From: Phalacrocorax aristotelis | Taxonomy: Eukaryota; Chordata; Aves; Suliformes; Phalacrocoracidae | DNA length: 64,000 nucleotides | Direction: 5' to 3' | NCBI RefSeq assembly: GCF_949628215.1 | Contig: NC_134276.1 | Location: 63,222,733 to 63,286,732 of the forward strand | Shown: in pieces, positions 23,400 to 34,149 of the stretch | Layout of the letters: every line of letters begins with the position of its first letter | How positions within the stretch are numbered: the stretch's first letter is position 1 | The notes under the pieces: model-generated | Seen by the model: the letters and a program-made list of their open reading frames with translations, nothing else | Databases searched by the model: none | Told to the model about the DNA's origin: nothing | Translations under genes and position numbers: made by a program

Positions 23400-26300
23400 A
23401 TTTTTCTTTAATAGAAGTTTTTTTCAAGCTTTGACTTTTTTTTGTTGTGTTTTTGATTTTTGTTTTGACATAAGGGACAGAGAGAATCTATCAGTACAGA
23501 TCAAGGAAGCTAAGAAAAACATTTAAACTTCCCAATAAATTATCAAAATTAGTTTTTCCGAGTCCTGTGTTTAACCACATAGTTACTGGGATGTGTTTCG
23601 TTATAGCTCATTTCTGACGTGGCACAATGAATGGGTCTTCTGACTGTATTTAGGGTGAGTTTACCTCTACAGGTTATTGTCCTTTGTTTACAACAGGTGT
23701 GTAGGCAAAGGAAGCAGCTTCAGGTCAGTGGGAGAGTATGAACTAGTAGCTCGGTAGGTATCTCTGTACGAGGTTTTTACCTCAGTTCTGCCATGAATGT
23801 AGAATTCAGAGATGAATTCTGCCACAACAAAACTTGCAACTGATGTTATTCTCGATTTCAGGTGAACTGGTGCAAGCTACAGGTAGTTAAGCCTGCTCTT
23901 TACTGTCAGTGGAACTCGGCTCTGTGACATCTTTCACAGTTTATGTTCTTTTTGTAAAAATAGGTCTACATTATTAGTAAGTTTAATAGGTACATTTTAC
24001 AAAACATTCCTTTAGTCACTGGACAAAATTCAAAAGTCTTTTCATCCAGTTCCCTTGTCTGACAGACTTGTCTTATTTTTCTTAAAGGAGAACTTTCTTA
24101 CTTTGAAATTCAGACTTACTCTAATTAATACCAAAAATAAAGGCAACTGAAGCATCTTTCTGACAGACCGCTTTGCAAGTAACAGCAGAGTAATGGACAT
24201 TGCAAAACCTGCATGGCAGGAATTCCGGAGTCATAGACCCTGGGAGCACTTGTTTGTCTCTAGCCCTGGGGAGGTTCAGGCAACAGGTAACTAAGGAAGT
24301 TGACGATCAGATCTTTTAGCTCAGGACCAAGTAGGTTAGTTTCCAGTGGCATAATTTCTACAGCAGCTTGGCTACAATTGAGTACTGGAGCTTTTAAATT
24401 TGAATGATGCAACTGGTTCTGAATAAAAGTTCTATCATCATTTTATTAGTACTGCATTCCATATTGGATGTACCAAAACTGACCTGCAATGTAGGAAGGG
24501 GAAAAAAAAGACATCATTAATTGTTTTACAGTCAGTTGTAAGTATAAATTAATTTTTAAAGTATCCACCAGAAACTTGGTAAAAATCACTATTAACAGAA
24601 CCTACATCTAGCACCTTGGTTGTCTGAAGAAATACCATTTTGAACTGCAGAATTCTAGTCCTATTTAGTAATATTGATTCATCAACTATAATATGCAGTA
24701 TACAATGTTTTATAAGAACAGCTCATGGTGGTAGATTGTGTGGAATGAAGAAAATATATAATATGGTGTAATGAAATAATTTTCCCAATCCATTTTTGTA
24801 TTGCTCCACATCAGTTTTTTGAAAACTCCTGAATTAATAAGAGCATGAGATTTTTAATATCTATACTAGGTTAAGGTCATTAGTCCATTTACTTTGTTAT
24901 TTATTATGGTACTTCCGGAAAAAGCTCGTTTTCCTTTTAAGAAATACATTCCTGACAGCTGACGGATTGGTAGAACATTCCTATCTGTGATTTCTTTTTT
25001 ATTTTGAGGTTTGGTAGGATTTTTTTTATCCTATCACCTTATTTTTCACAGCTTAATAGTAATAAAATACTAATATTTTGCCCCCCCAATGTAATTACAA
25101 TTGATATGGAATTACAGTACCAAAAGGAAATTTTAATAAAGTATAAATTTAAGAACCTTGCTTCATTAAGTAATTTCATTTCCTGTGTTCAGTTAATTGA
25201 AAAAGAAGATGGTCATTTCCCATGTCAGTTCCCTTTCAAAATTTTCAATATTTTATTAAACTTGTGCAATTTTTTCTGGATTAAATAATATTAAAGTTCT
25301 TAAGTTTTTAATCACATGTAAATCTGTGTATTATTCATGCTTTGGTAGCTATACTTCATTTATATGCACTCTTGTGTTTTTGCATTCTTTTTCTCCATTT
25401 TAATATATCTTGGTATATTAAAATGTATAATTTGCTTCTTTAAACAGTTGCCTTGGAGTTGGAAAACACCTTATTTGACAGCCAAATGGCGGCATAATTA
25501 AAGCACCTCACCCTTCTTTACCGGGGCTGCTATCATCACATGAAATCTCTCAACCCGTAGGCATTGGGGGATAGCCCTGTGGAGATGCTGCATTCTGATA
25601 ATCTCCAGATCGTACCTGCTGTCACTTACACCATCACTTCTGTCATTAGCTGGGTCAAGAGGAATCTTGGGAGGTTGGAGGTAGATTGGTTTGTGTTAGT
25701 GTGGCACAGCTGGATGTAAGGTCTTTGTAATAGGTCTAAAATACAGGAACTCTGGAGGGTAAGCAGAGGAAGAAAGCAAAAGAACATAATAGAGTAAGGT
25801 GTTTGGTATATAATTTACTGTAGTCTGGCTCACAATAGTAAGAGGGCAGGAACGGCACAGAAGAGCTGAGTTCTTGGAAGAAAAAAAAAAAGTGGTTTAA
25901 ATGTGTGTTGGTTCTTTCAAAGTAGCTATTTCAGATGGAGTTTATTACAAGGTCAGAAACTATGTGTACAGGGTTTGGTTTTTTTTGAAGTATGAGTCAG
26001 CGCTGTGATTCATGTCACATAGATCAGAGAAGCTATGCAGGTGTAGAAGTTGTATTACTTAATCATTTATTTTTTTTTTAACACCCAATGCCAAAGCTGC
26101 TTGTTTTGCTTATGCATTTTCTGTCAGATGCTTTGTTTCTCTTTTAGCGGCACTATGGAGTTGGGTGCTGCTAAGCTGCAGAGGTAGGGAGTTGAAGCAT
26201 CTGGGAGACAGGCAGAACAGCTGTGAGGAAGGCATGGCAGGAGCATGGAACGGCTGGCAGAAAGGGAAGTCTCTTTTCTCAAACTTTAGAGAATAAGTCA

Positions 26301-27300
26301 TTAAAACTACTGCTGCAACAGACTCCTTTGAAACGGGAAAAAAAGAGTGTAGTTAGAATAATGGAGAGGAAACCCCATACAATGAGAAATTAAATAAATG
26401 GAAAGGGTTTTCACATTGTACCTTTACAGAAAGGTTGGGTAGATTGTACACATAAGTATAGTTATTAGCTAAAATACTCCTTTTTTCCATATGTTCAGAT
26501 GACAATCATACCCTTGGAAAATGAATAATACTGTACAGAATGCTGTTGGAAGTGTTTTTTAATTTGGATATGAAAAAAGGCACAGCTTGAGTAATCAGAA
26601 CTAGTATGTGGATATATGATGATCAAATTAATTCAAAACAATATCTATTTTCATTCTCATATGGATTTAGTTTTAGAAAATAAATAAAATTACCAAATCA
26701 GAATCAATGTGGGAATTTTAAAATTACATTAATTATCAATGTCAGAGGACATTTTACAATTTTTATGTAATGCCACTTACCACTTTTTTTAATGTTTGGA
26801 CTACTTTCTTCTTTCTACATGGAAGGAGGAAAAAGGAATGTTCTTTTGCTTGCTTTGTTCACATTGCTTAGTCCATTTAGGTCCTAAACAAAAGCAGTTA
26901 AATACTGTTAGAAGAGGCAAACGTAAGTTTCGATCACAACTTGAGATGCTTATCTGCAAGCTGTGTATCCATAGTGATATGCCTTCTTCTCATAGTGAGT
27001 ATTTTTTGAAAATCATTGATATTATATGGAGTTGCAGATTTGATGTCACATATAAGTATTTATATCTGAACCTAAGACTTGGCTCATTGACGACTGGCAG
27101 TAATAAAGATCCAACCAACCTTCTTCAGCAGCTGCATAATCGTGGAGCTACTTTAACTCTGTAGGCATATTCTGATTTATCTGAAAGACTTCATAGCAAT
27201 TCTAGTGTTTGGTATGTGTAACTAGCCACTTAAGTCTATCAGAAATGAGTTGAAGTGTCATCTAAACCTCATGAGGGACTGATCCAGTGTGAATACTTAG
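23400..27300. other. AT-rich non-coding DNA right of ARGLU1 promoter
   Basis: No convincing coding exon. A plausible plus-strand acceptor (CTTCTTTAAACAG ending 25446) precedes about 300 bases of higher-complexity sequence with a donor-like GGAGG|GTAAGC near 25760, but this is weak. The rest is unique AT-rich sequence with no repeat I can name. Confidence 0.5.
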
Positions 27301-27309
27301 ATAATTCCC

Positions 27310-27358
27310 TTAAAAAAAAAACAAAACAACAAACAAAACAAAAACCACCACCAAACCA
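27310..27358. repeat. A-rich low-complexity tract
   Basis: An A/C low-complexity tract of runs of A broken by single C residues, ending in an ACC-repeat stretch. Confidence 0.8.
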
Positions 27359-27402
27359 GAGTAGCAAGGGACACTGTTATTCAAAACCGGGCTGCTCATG
27401 AT

Positions 27403-27519
27403 CCAGTGGTTAGCATAGTGGTTAAACTAGTTGAACAAGCAAGAAAATTGGATTCAGGTGTGTCCTCATTCATATCAATGTCTCTTCCTTCCCAGGACAG
27501 TATGCTAATCACCAGGCCA
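27403..27519. repeat. Inverted-repeat, tRNA-SINE-like relic
   Basis: The left arm (about 27403-27420, CCAGTGGTTAGCATAGTG) and the reverse complement of the right arm (about 27498-27516, CCTGGTGATTAGCATACTG) match at roughly 15 of 18 positions. They share the core TTAGCATA. The GTGGTTAGCATAGTGG segment resembles the A-box region of tRNA-derived SINEs, and GGATTCAGGTG at 27450-27460 is a poor B-box-like match. It is probably an old SINE relic or hairpin element; the family is not assigned. Confidence 0.4.
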
Positions 27520-30060
27520 GTGTCTAAGCTGGAAGAAGGTGGGAAGGGAGTTAGGGGCAAAGTCCCCTTCTGCTTCCTCAGTTGAAACCAAGTGGATCTC
27601 GCAAAATGGACACACTCGGATGCAGGAGGTGGAATGGTTGTAACCTAATGACTGTGGTACTCTGGAAAGGGGGGAGTTGTTTGCCCTGGATTTAAGTCTC
27701 TATTCAAAAGAGTGGTTTTGAATTCTGTTAAATAATAATGAGAAAAGAAACAGGACTAATCTTGAGAGCTAGAGCACAAAACTTGGCATGTGCTGTTACT
27801 GCCTGGCTGTTGCATAATGTGCCCCCTCCCACGGCAGCCTTGTCTCAAAAAGGGTGAGCCATGCTCAGTTCTTCAAAGGCTACTGTAGGCACTGCCCTCA
27901 GGAGAGGACTCAAATTTTTGGCTCCTCAACAGATGAAGATGCCACCCTTGCGGTGCTGACTCAGACACCTTGGCTTTAACGGGGTGACAGCAACGCCTCC
28001 TTGTACAGCATTTCCGCTTGGCTTGGTGACTCCTAGTTAGCATGTGTTTTTCATGAGTTCCTAATTCTGGTTCAATTTTTAAAAACTATTCGGATGAAAT
28101 ACTGCTGTCTGTGGAAATTTTATATCCAGCATGTTTTGCGTATTTTATTTTATTTGTAACTAGAACTTTTCCTGTTTTTTTTCCCCCCTGATTTCTTTAA
28201 ACATGCTAATACATCTAGCAGTACCGCTTTTTCTGTATGAATATGAAAACGACTGAGAGTGATTACTTTTTTTTTTTTGAAAAGCAGTCAAGAAGCAACT
28301 TGTTTATGATAAAAATGGGGTTGAAGGTATGTGAAAAGCATCCTACCTACACTTAAAAAGTAAATCAATGCTACAACAATTAATGGGAATGGACCCTGAA
28401 GCATTTTTGAATGTTAACAGCTATTCTGTTAAAATTTTATCAGAAAAAGGTCAGATGAAACCTTTTTCTTTTTTTCTTACCAACATGGAAATTGATGAAC
28501 TTGAAAATTAAAATTTACACACATTAATGGGCAGAAAGTAGCAGTTATTACTTTCCTGAAATGTTTTGTTAAAAAGTGTAAGACAAATATGCTGTCTACA
28601 TGGGCAAGCCAGTTTTGCAGGAAGTCTTCTGAGTGCCAGATTGTGCCTCCTGTATTCACAAAAGAAGTGCTTCATTTTGCAAGCTGATTCATTAATTCAT
28701 TTCCCTGACTAGCTAGGCTAAAGGTTGAAGGAATAAAGCATTTGGGCATGATGCAATTTTATTATACAGTTTAATTTTAACAGAAGCTTTTAAACTTTTT
28801 GTGAAAATCTCATTAAAACGGCAAAAGCTGAGAGGCTCCACTTGTAGAGGTCTTTCCTAATGATCCGAAGAGAAACAAAATACTATAGAGAAAATACACA
28901 TTTTGAAATCCATCCTTCTGGGGTTTTTCATTACAATGACTCTTCACTTTTTGGAAGACATCGAAAGTGTTGTGGCGTGCGTCGTGTGACTCTATTATTG
29001 TTCCTCATGTCCTTTATTCCTAAATTAGATCAGTAGTACTTGTCTGCAAGTGTTTTAATAAACTGCAATGATAGCAATTGTGCAGGTCAAACTGAATTGT
29101 ATTTTTACAAGTGATCTGGCTGGCTTTGTCCCAGCTGACGATCTGCTGCAGAGCTATAACCATGACTTCAGCAATACTAGAACAGGGCTGTCTTGACTGA
29201 TCGCAAGGTTCTGAGCACTGGGCACCCTCGGCATGCATAGCATCTAACCTACTCCTTACGCAGTGCAGTGTTGCACTCTACGCAGCTATAAGCTCCCTAG
29301 AGTTTGTGCCCAGTGTATTTAATCTCCCATCAGCCCTGCTGTGCACTGATTTCAAAATGGGCTTGGGCTCTGTTTCTTTTGGGTCTGTGTCTAAGACAGC
29401 AATGTGTTAGAGCAGGATAGGCTTCCAAGTGTATGGAATATCTAATGCCTATATGTACTTCCCTAGAGATACAGCTGACATCAAACCCTACGTGGTTACT
29501 TGTCGTTGATAGTATTCTGTGTTGGCATACAAGTTTGATAAAGTTGTTTTCAGGTTTGTATCACGGGTGCTAATTACAGCTTTATGAATTCTTGGGATGT
29601 AATCTTGGTAATGTGGGAAATGAAGTAAATGTAGAAGGGAATGCCCCAGTCTTTCTCCTTTATCTTTTATCTATGTTATTACCAAGTTTTGAATGGATGA
29701 AACATATCCTGTGGCTTAAACCATTGCAGTGGTATATTTTTGTGTTTAGACAGTTCTCTGTATTTTACTGTGTGTCCTGTTTCTGGAGGAAAACTGCCCA
29801 TACCGTGTTAAATAATTTAAAGAAATACTGTGTTAAATACCACTTTCTAAAGTCAGGCACTGCTGATTGTGATTAAGGGTGGCAGAACATGGTTGTAGTA
29901 GAAGAACCAGTGAATGAATCTACAGTAGCATTTCAGCTAGGATAAATGGTGGTGGTTTTGGTGTTGAAGCAAATCTCTTGAACATCATTTTGATTGTATT
30001 GGAGTGGTCTCAGTCTGCTTAAACTGGATTCTTTTTGGAGAAGACTAAGCCTAAAATAAA
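27520..30060. other. Non-coding AT-rich DNA
   Basis: I see no gene, structural RNA or named transposon here. Open frames are short and without family features. Confidence 0.5.
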
Positions 30061-30069
30061 AACTGAAAT

Positions 30070-30270
30070 ATGGTAGGTTCTGTTTGAACCACTTTTTTTG
30101 CTGTGAGGGTGACCCAGCACTGGCACAGTTTGTCCCAAGAGGTTGTGGAGTCTCCATTCTTGGAGATATTCTGGACATGGTCCTGGGCAACCAGCTCTGG
30201 GTGGCCCCACTTGAGCAGGGCAGGTTGGACAAGGTGACCTCCAGAGGTCTTGGGGTTTCAGTCCACAGGA
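30070..30270 (+). mobile_element. CR1 retrotransposon fragment (3' end, 5'-truncated)
   Basis: The plus strand shows the typical CR1 3' region: TTGTGGAGTCTCC near 30143-30155, then GGTGGCCCCACTTGAGCAGG and GTTGGACAAGGTGACCTCCA. These match the common avian CR1 tail in order and spacing. The final short tandem repeat of CR1 is degraded. A severe 5' truncation like this is usual for CR1. Open frames over it are incidental. Confidence 0.85.
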
Positions 30271-30329
30271 CTGGACTAGAGCTAGTGGAAAGTAAGGCAC
30301 TTCCCGAAAGCATGTAGCATGGGTATCCG

Positions 30330-32235
30330 GTTCTCAGCAGCCGTTCTCTTAGTTCACAGGTTTTCTATGGCAAAGTGCTGCTTGCTAATGTAGGCAGAGC
30401 ACTAATGTCACGTAGAGCTGAGTTAGCAAGTTCTTTAGTGTTGGCTTCTTTGCTTAGGAACACATAGATATTGCAGAAAGCACAGGCCAAAAGTTGACAC
30501 AATTACTTTGTATATTGGATCTATACAGACATAGCCCCTTAAGCCATTTTTTTGCAGGCTAGAAGACCATGGTATTTGGCTGCCAGCATCTGATAGATAG
30601 GCACCAGGCCAGTCTGAATGTATATAGCATTGGAATATCTAGCTAATCTGAATTTGTAGACTTTCCTGCTAGTTGGTTGATGAGTTAGCACAGCCTAGAC
30701 TCTCTTCATTTAGCTCCTCATTGGACAATTACATATTCTTTCTGGCTTGCCAAAGGTAAGCAGAAGAAACAAGCGGGGGAAGGTAATACTGAGGTTGAAG
30801 AGCACAGGAGGTATGGGAAGAGATGAAAGTATTGAACTAGATGGTGGGGGAGGACGTATGAAGTTTAGGGTTGGTATGATGAAGGTTCATCTGCACACTC
30901 AAGTCCCAAGCTCCTGCTGTCTATATGAGGCAATGAAATAATGCACTGACATGCTCTGACTGCTCAAAACACGACTCCCAGGGCAAAATGCCATCCATGC
31001 TTACTCACCCTGCTGAATGGCGTTGTCTGCAATTTTTCTCAAGCTGTTTCTACAAGTATTCAGTGTTGGTGGTGCACAGGGACCTGGAATTCTCTAAGAA
31101 GCTGTACTTCAGGAAAAGGTGACTTTCCTGCATCTGTATAAAAGTGCTGCTGCAAAGAGCAAAAGTGGAAAAAGTCTGGAGTTTCCCTCAGGCTTGGAGC
31201 CAAGAGCAAGCTTGCAGCTGATTTTGAGACATCTGTCATCAGCAGGAGTTGCCAGTAGTGGAGCTGGGGGCTGCAAATGAGAGTGACAGAAGTACATGAT
31301 GACTTAGTGAAAGAAAAGGATTTTCTAGGACAAAGGGTAGCAGTTCGTGATAAGAAAGCAAAAGAAACTACGAACCTGGAAGAGGAGGGTCAGGTATGGG
31401 GGCGTGGAGGGGTAACTAAAGAGGACAAAACCACGCCAAGAAATAAACTGTGAGTGAGTAAGATTGGGGACGGGTAGTAGAGTGCGTGCATTGGTGAGAA
31501 AGGAATGAGCGTGGCGAGAAAACAAGTAGGAAGTGAAGAGCAAAAAAGCAAAGATACGAAGGATGCAAAACCCCAGAAAACACTCACTGCATTAAGGAAG
31601 GAAAAAAAACCACAAACATGTATTTTCGATACTACTTTTCTGTATGGTCTGTTGCTAATGTTGCCAGAATGAATGTTAAACAATTTAAATGGAATGGTGT
31701 CTGAGATGAATTCTCTTCAGCTGTATGTCTCCTAGGCAAATGTGTGAGAACTGCTGATCTGTTCGTCTTGTTCAGATCACATGAATGTGAACACAGCAGA
31801 GATTTGACTTGGTGTCCCTGTCTACAAATACAGAGAGGAAAAAAAATGGAAAGAGAAAGCCACCCCTGGGAAGAAAAGGAGAGATCCCATTATAAATGAG
31901 AGTCATACAACATCCCTTCTGGAGGCGTGTTGAAATTTCCCATGGGACGAAGAAGAATAAACAAAGGTCGGTATTACTAATAAAAGAAAAATAGTTGGCA
32001 ACCAAGGAAACAATAATTATTTGATTGCAGTGTCCTGAAAAGCTGGCAACAGGAACAATACCAGTTAAAAGCAACAAGCCAAACGTATCTCACTTGCAAC
32101 CCTACCTGTCATTACACCAAGGATGTGTTTGCCTTACTGCTCTGAGAGCAGGGGCTTGCAGGCAAAATAAATACACCCTGACTTTTCCCCTTTGTTGCTT
32201 TACTCTTATGACCACAGTGTTCCTGAGGGTTTATT
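30330..32235. other. Non-coding DNA
   Basis: No gene recognised. A consensus plus-strand donor CAAAG|GTAAGC at 30755/30756 follows a pyrimidine-rich acceptor ending at 30713, but the 42-base interval could easily be chance. Confidence 0.45.
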
Positions 32236-32239
32236 GTGT

Positions 32240-32385
32240 TTAACTTCACAACACTATTGTGAGGTAAGCAAGGAGTTGCTATTATCTCTGCTTCACAGAC
32301 GAGGAACAGAGCCTGCAGGAGAGCTGTGCTTGCAGCCACACAGCTTGTGGTAGGCAAGGGAGTTCCCAGATCACAGGCCGGTCAC
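32240..32385 (+). mobile_element. Ancient MIR / CORE-SINE-like relic
   Basis: In order, the sequence has ACTTCACAACACTATTGTGAGG, then CTATTATCTCTGCTTCACAG, GACGAGGAACAGAG and CAGCCACACAGCTTG, ending near AGTTCCCAGATCACAGG. This follows the MIR consensus (last-third CACAACAACCCTGTGAGG, ATTATCCCCATTTTACAGATGAGG, CACACAGCTAG). The copy is diverged, as expected for an old amniote SINE. Confidence 0.7.
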
Positions 32386-32399
32386 TTTCTTTGCTCACT

Positions 32400-34030
32400 T
32401 TCTGCAGTGGCAGGAACAGTAACGGAATATTAGTACTGGGAGGGCACGTGTGCTGTTTTTTATTGAACAGTCAGTTTTACGTACCAGGAAATAAATGAGC
32501 AAAGCTTGCTATTGCAAAAAAAGATATCCCCAAATAATGACTTAGGCAATTTCAAGAAAAGATCCATATAGTCTTGAAAAAATACATTAATAATGAAATA
32601 TTTGTTTGTACATTTAAAATCATGACAGTTTCATTTTAAGTTTAAACTGGCAAAGCCTGTTAAGGCCAAATTGTAACAGGCATTATTATTTGTTCATGGA
32701 GATGTGTGCAGTGAGCTAGACACAAGGAAGCTGTGTAGTGCCCTGGTTGTGTTTCCAGTCTGCCTGAAGATGCAATCACAGTCCAAACTCCGCAATTCCT
32801 CACTGAATGGCACCATCTAGTTTAGCTTTGTCACAGTGCAAACAGTTGTTCCGCCTTCCCAGTGGTCTTTACTAGCAGCATATAGCTCAGTTGTGGGATG
32901 ATCTGTTCTTAGTTCACTGGGGCTTACACAGAAAGCACTGGGCTGTGGCAAGTGTTGCTTTCTCAAGCCTGAGTGCATGCTGAAAGTGCTTGAGAGGGGC
33001 AGTAGTCAGATAAGAGTCCAAGCTAATGCTGTTGCAAAGGGTTAGGTTGTATAACATAAGCTCAGTCCTCTCTTGGCTAGAGAACGGGAGGGTGTGGGAT
33101 GTTCCCAACACACCAGTTGCTGCCCTTCAGTAAGGGCTGTAGCACACTGCTTTTTGTCTGCAGGAAGATAAAGCCATTTGGTTCTTTCTCTCCTGATTAT
33201 TCGTCTTTTTCCTTTGTTTCAGCAATGTCCGTTTCTTACATTAGCTAGTAACATTAGGGCAGGTCTTCAAGAGCTTCAGGGTCTGCTTCTTTGCTATTTT
33301 ACTGAATGTTTGAGTTTTTCTATCTCCTTTGCGTCTACATTGGGCATTACTACCCCCTAAATGAGATCACGGTCTTTTAGGATTGTCGTGTCCCATTAGT
33401 TGCCTTGGAGAACAGAAGAGAAAGAAAAACATCACTTTGAATTCTCAAGCTTTTTTGTTACAAAAACGGACTATAAAATTGAATAGTGGTTACAGGCAGA
33501 ATCATCTTTTAGGACTTAGTTGCAGCATAGGAGCGAAAAACACAGACCATGCAAATTGGTGTTTCTAATAATGCTATCTTTTTTTACTATGCCCATAGCT
33601 TTTTAAGTAGTTTAATAATAAATATATGTTCCTTATTGAAAGAAAATCAAACCTGAAGCTAATTTGATAGTTGAAGACTAGTAGTCGTCACTGCGCAGAG
33701 ACCCTTTCATATGGCTGTGTATAAAACTCTGCTTCATTTTGTAGTGTTAATTTATGACAGTAATTTATACTACAAATGAAGCTAACTGCTCTTATTTCTG
33801 ACATAGCTCTGCAACGATAGATATCAGCAGTATTTTCCAAGGAGGTTGTAAATTTATCTTTCATTAGACATTTGTATGCAGCTATTTTAAAATGTCAGCC
33901 TCCCGAATTAGCATCAAAGCAATCAGTTCAAATATGCTGTTTTAAATAGTCATCTGAAAAATTGCATATAGAAGTGAGAATTTCTGAAATATTTCCTTTC
34001 CCTTTTCAGTGACTGCCTTGCCTGTAAGAA
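32400..34030. other. Non-coding DNA
   Basis: No coding exon, RNA gene or named repeat supported here. Confidence 0.45.
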
Positions 34031-34039
34031 AAACAGCCA

Positions 34040-34145
34040 CATTTTAGTTTCCTCTTCTGGTTTCCCTCTGTGGAAAATGGTGATAACAATGCTTCTCAGT
34101 CTCTTTACAGTTCTTTGAGATATGTGGAAAGAAAATGCAAGCAAA
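34040..34145. mobile_element. Possible ancient MIR-family SINE relic
   Basis: TTTCCCTCTGTGGAAAATGG, TGATAACAATGCTTCTC and TTACAGTTCTTTGAGATATG occur in the order seen in amniote MIR-type SINE tails (CTGTAAAATGGGGATAATA, then TTTGAGAT). It is degraded and the orientation is not certain. Confidence 0.5.
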
Positions 34146-34149
34146 TAAT

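Larger units (their letters stand above)
21840..23400. promoter_or_regulatory. ARGLU1: ARGLU1 CpG island and probable bidirectional promoter
   Basis: A GC-rich, CpG-dense block covering ARGLU1 exon 1 and about 0.75 kb upstream. Motifs upstream of the start codon include a YY1-type AAGATGGCGGC (22849-22859), a CCAAT box (22989-22993) and a palindromic NRF1 site GCGCATGCGC (23032-23041). A TATA-like CTATATGG lies at 23096-23103 in plus orientation. NF-Y and NRF1 sites with a CpG island are typical of housekeeping and bidirectional promoters. Confidence 0.85.

Noticed and set aside
27401..27470. Functional tRNA gene
   Set aside because: An A-box-like segment exists, but there is no proper B box and no cloverleaf; better explained as a SINE-like relic.
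30084..30317. 77-residue plus-strand and 126-residue minus-strand frames
   Set aside because: Both lie on the CR1 3' tail, which is untranslated in the element.
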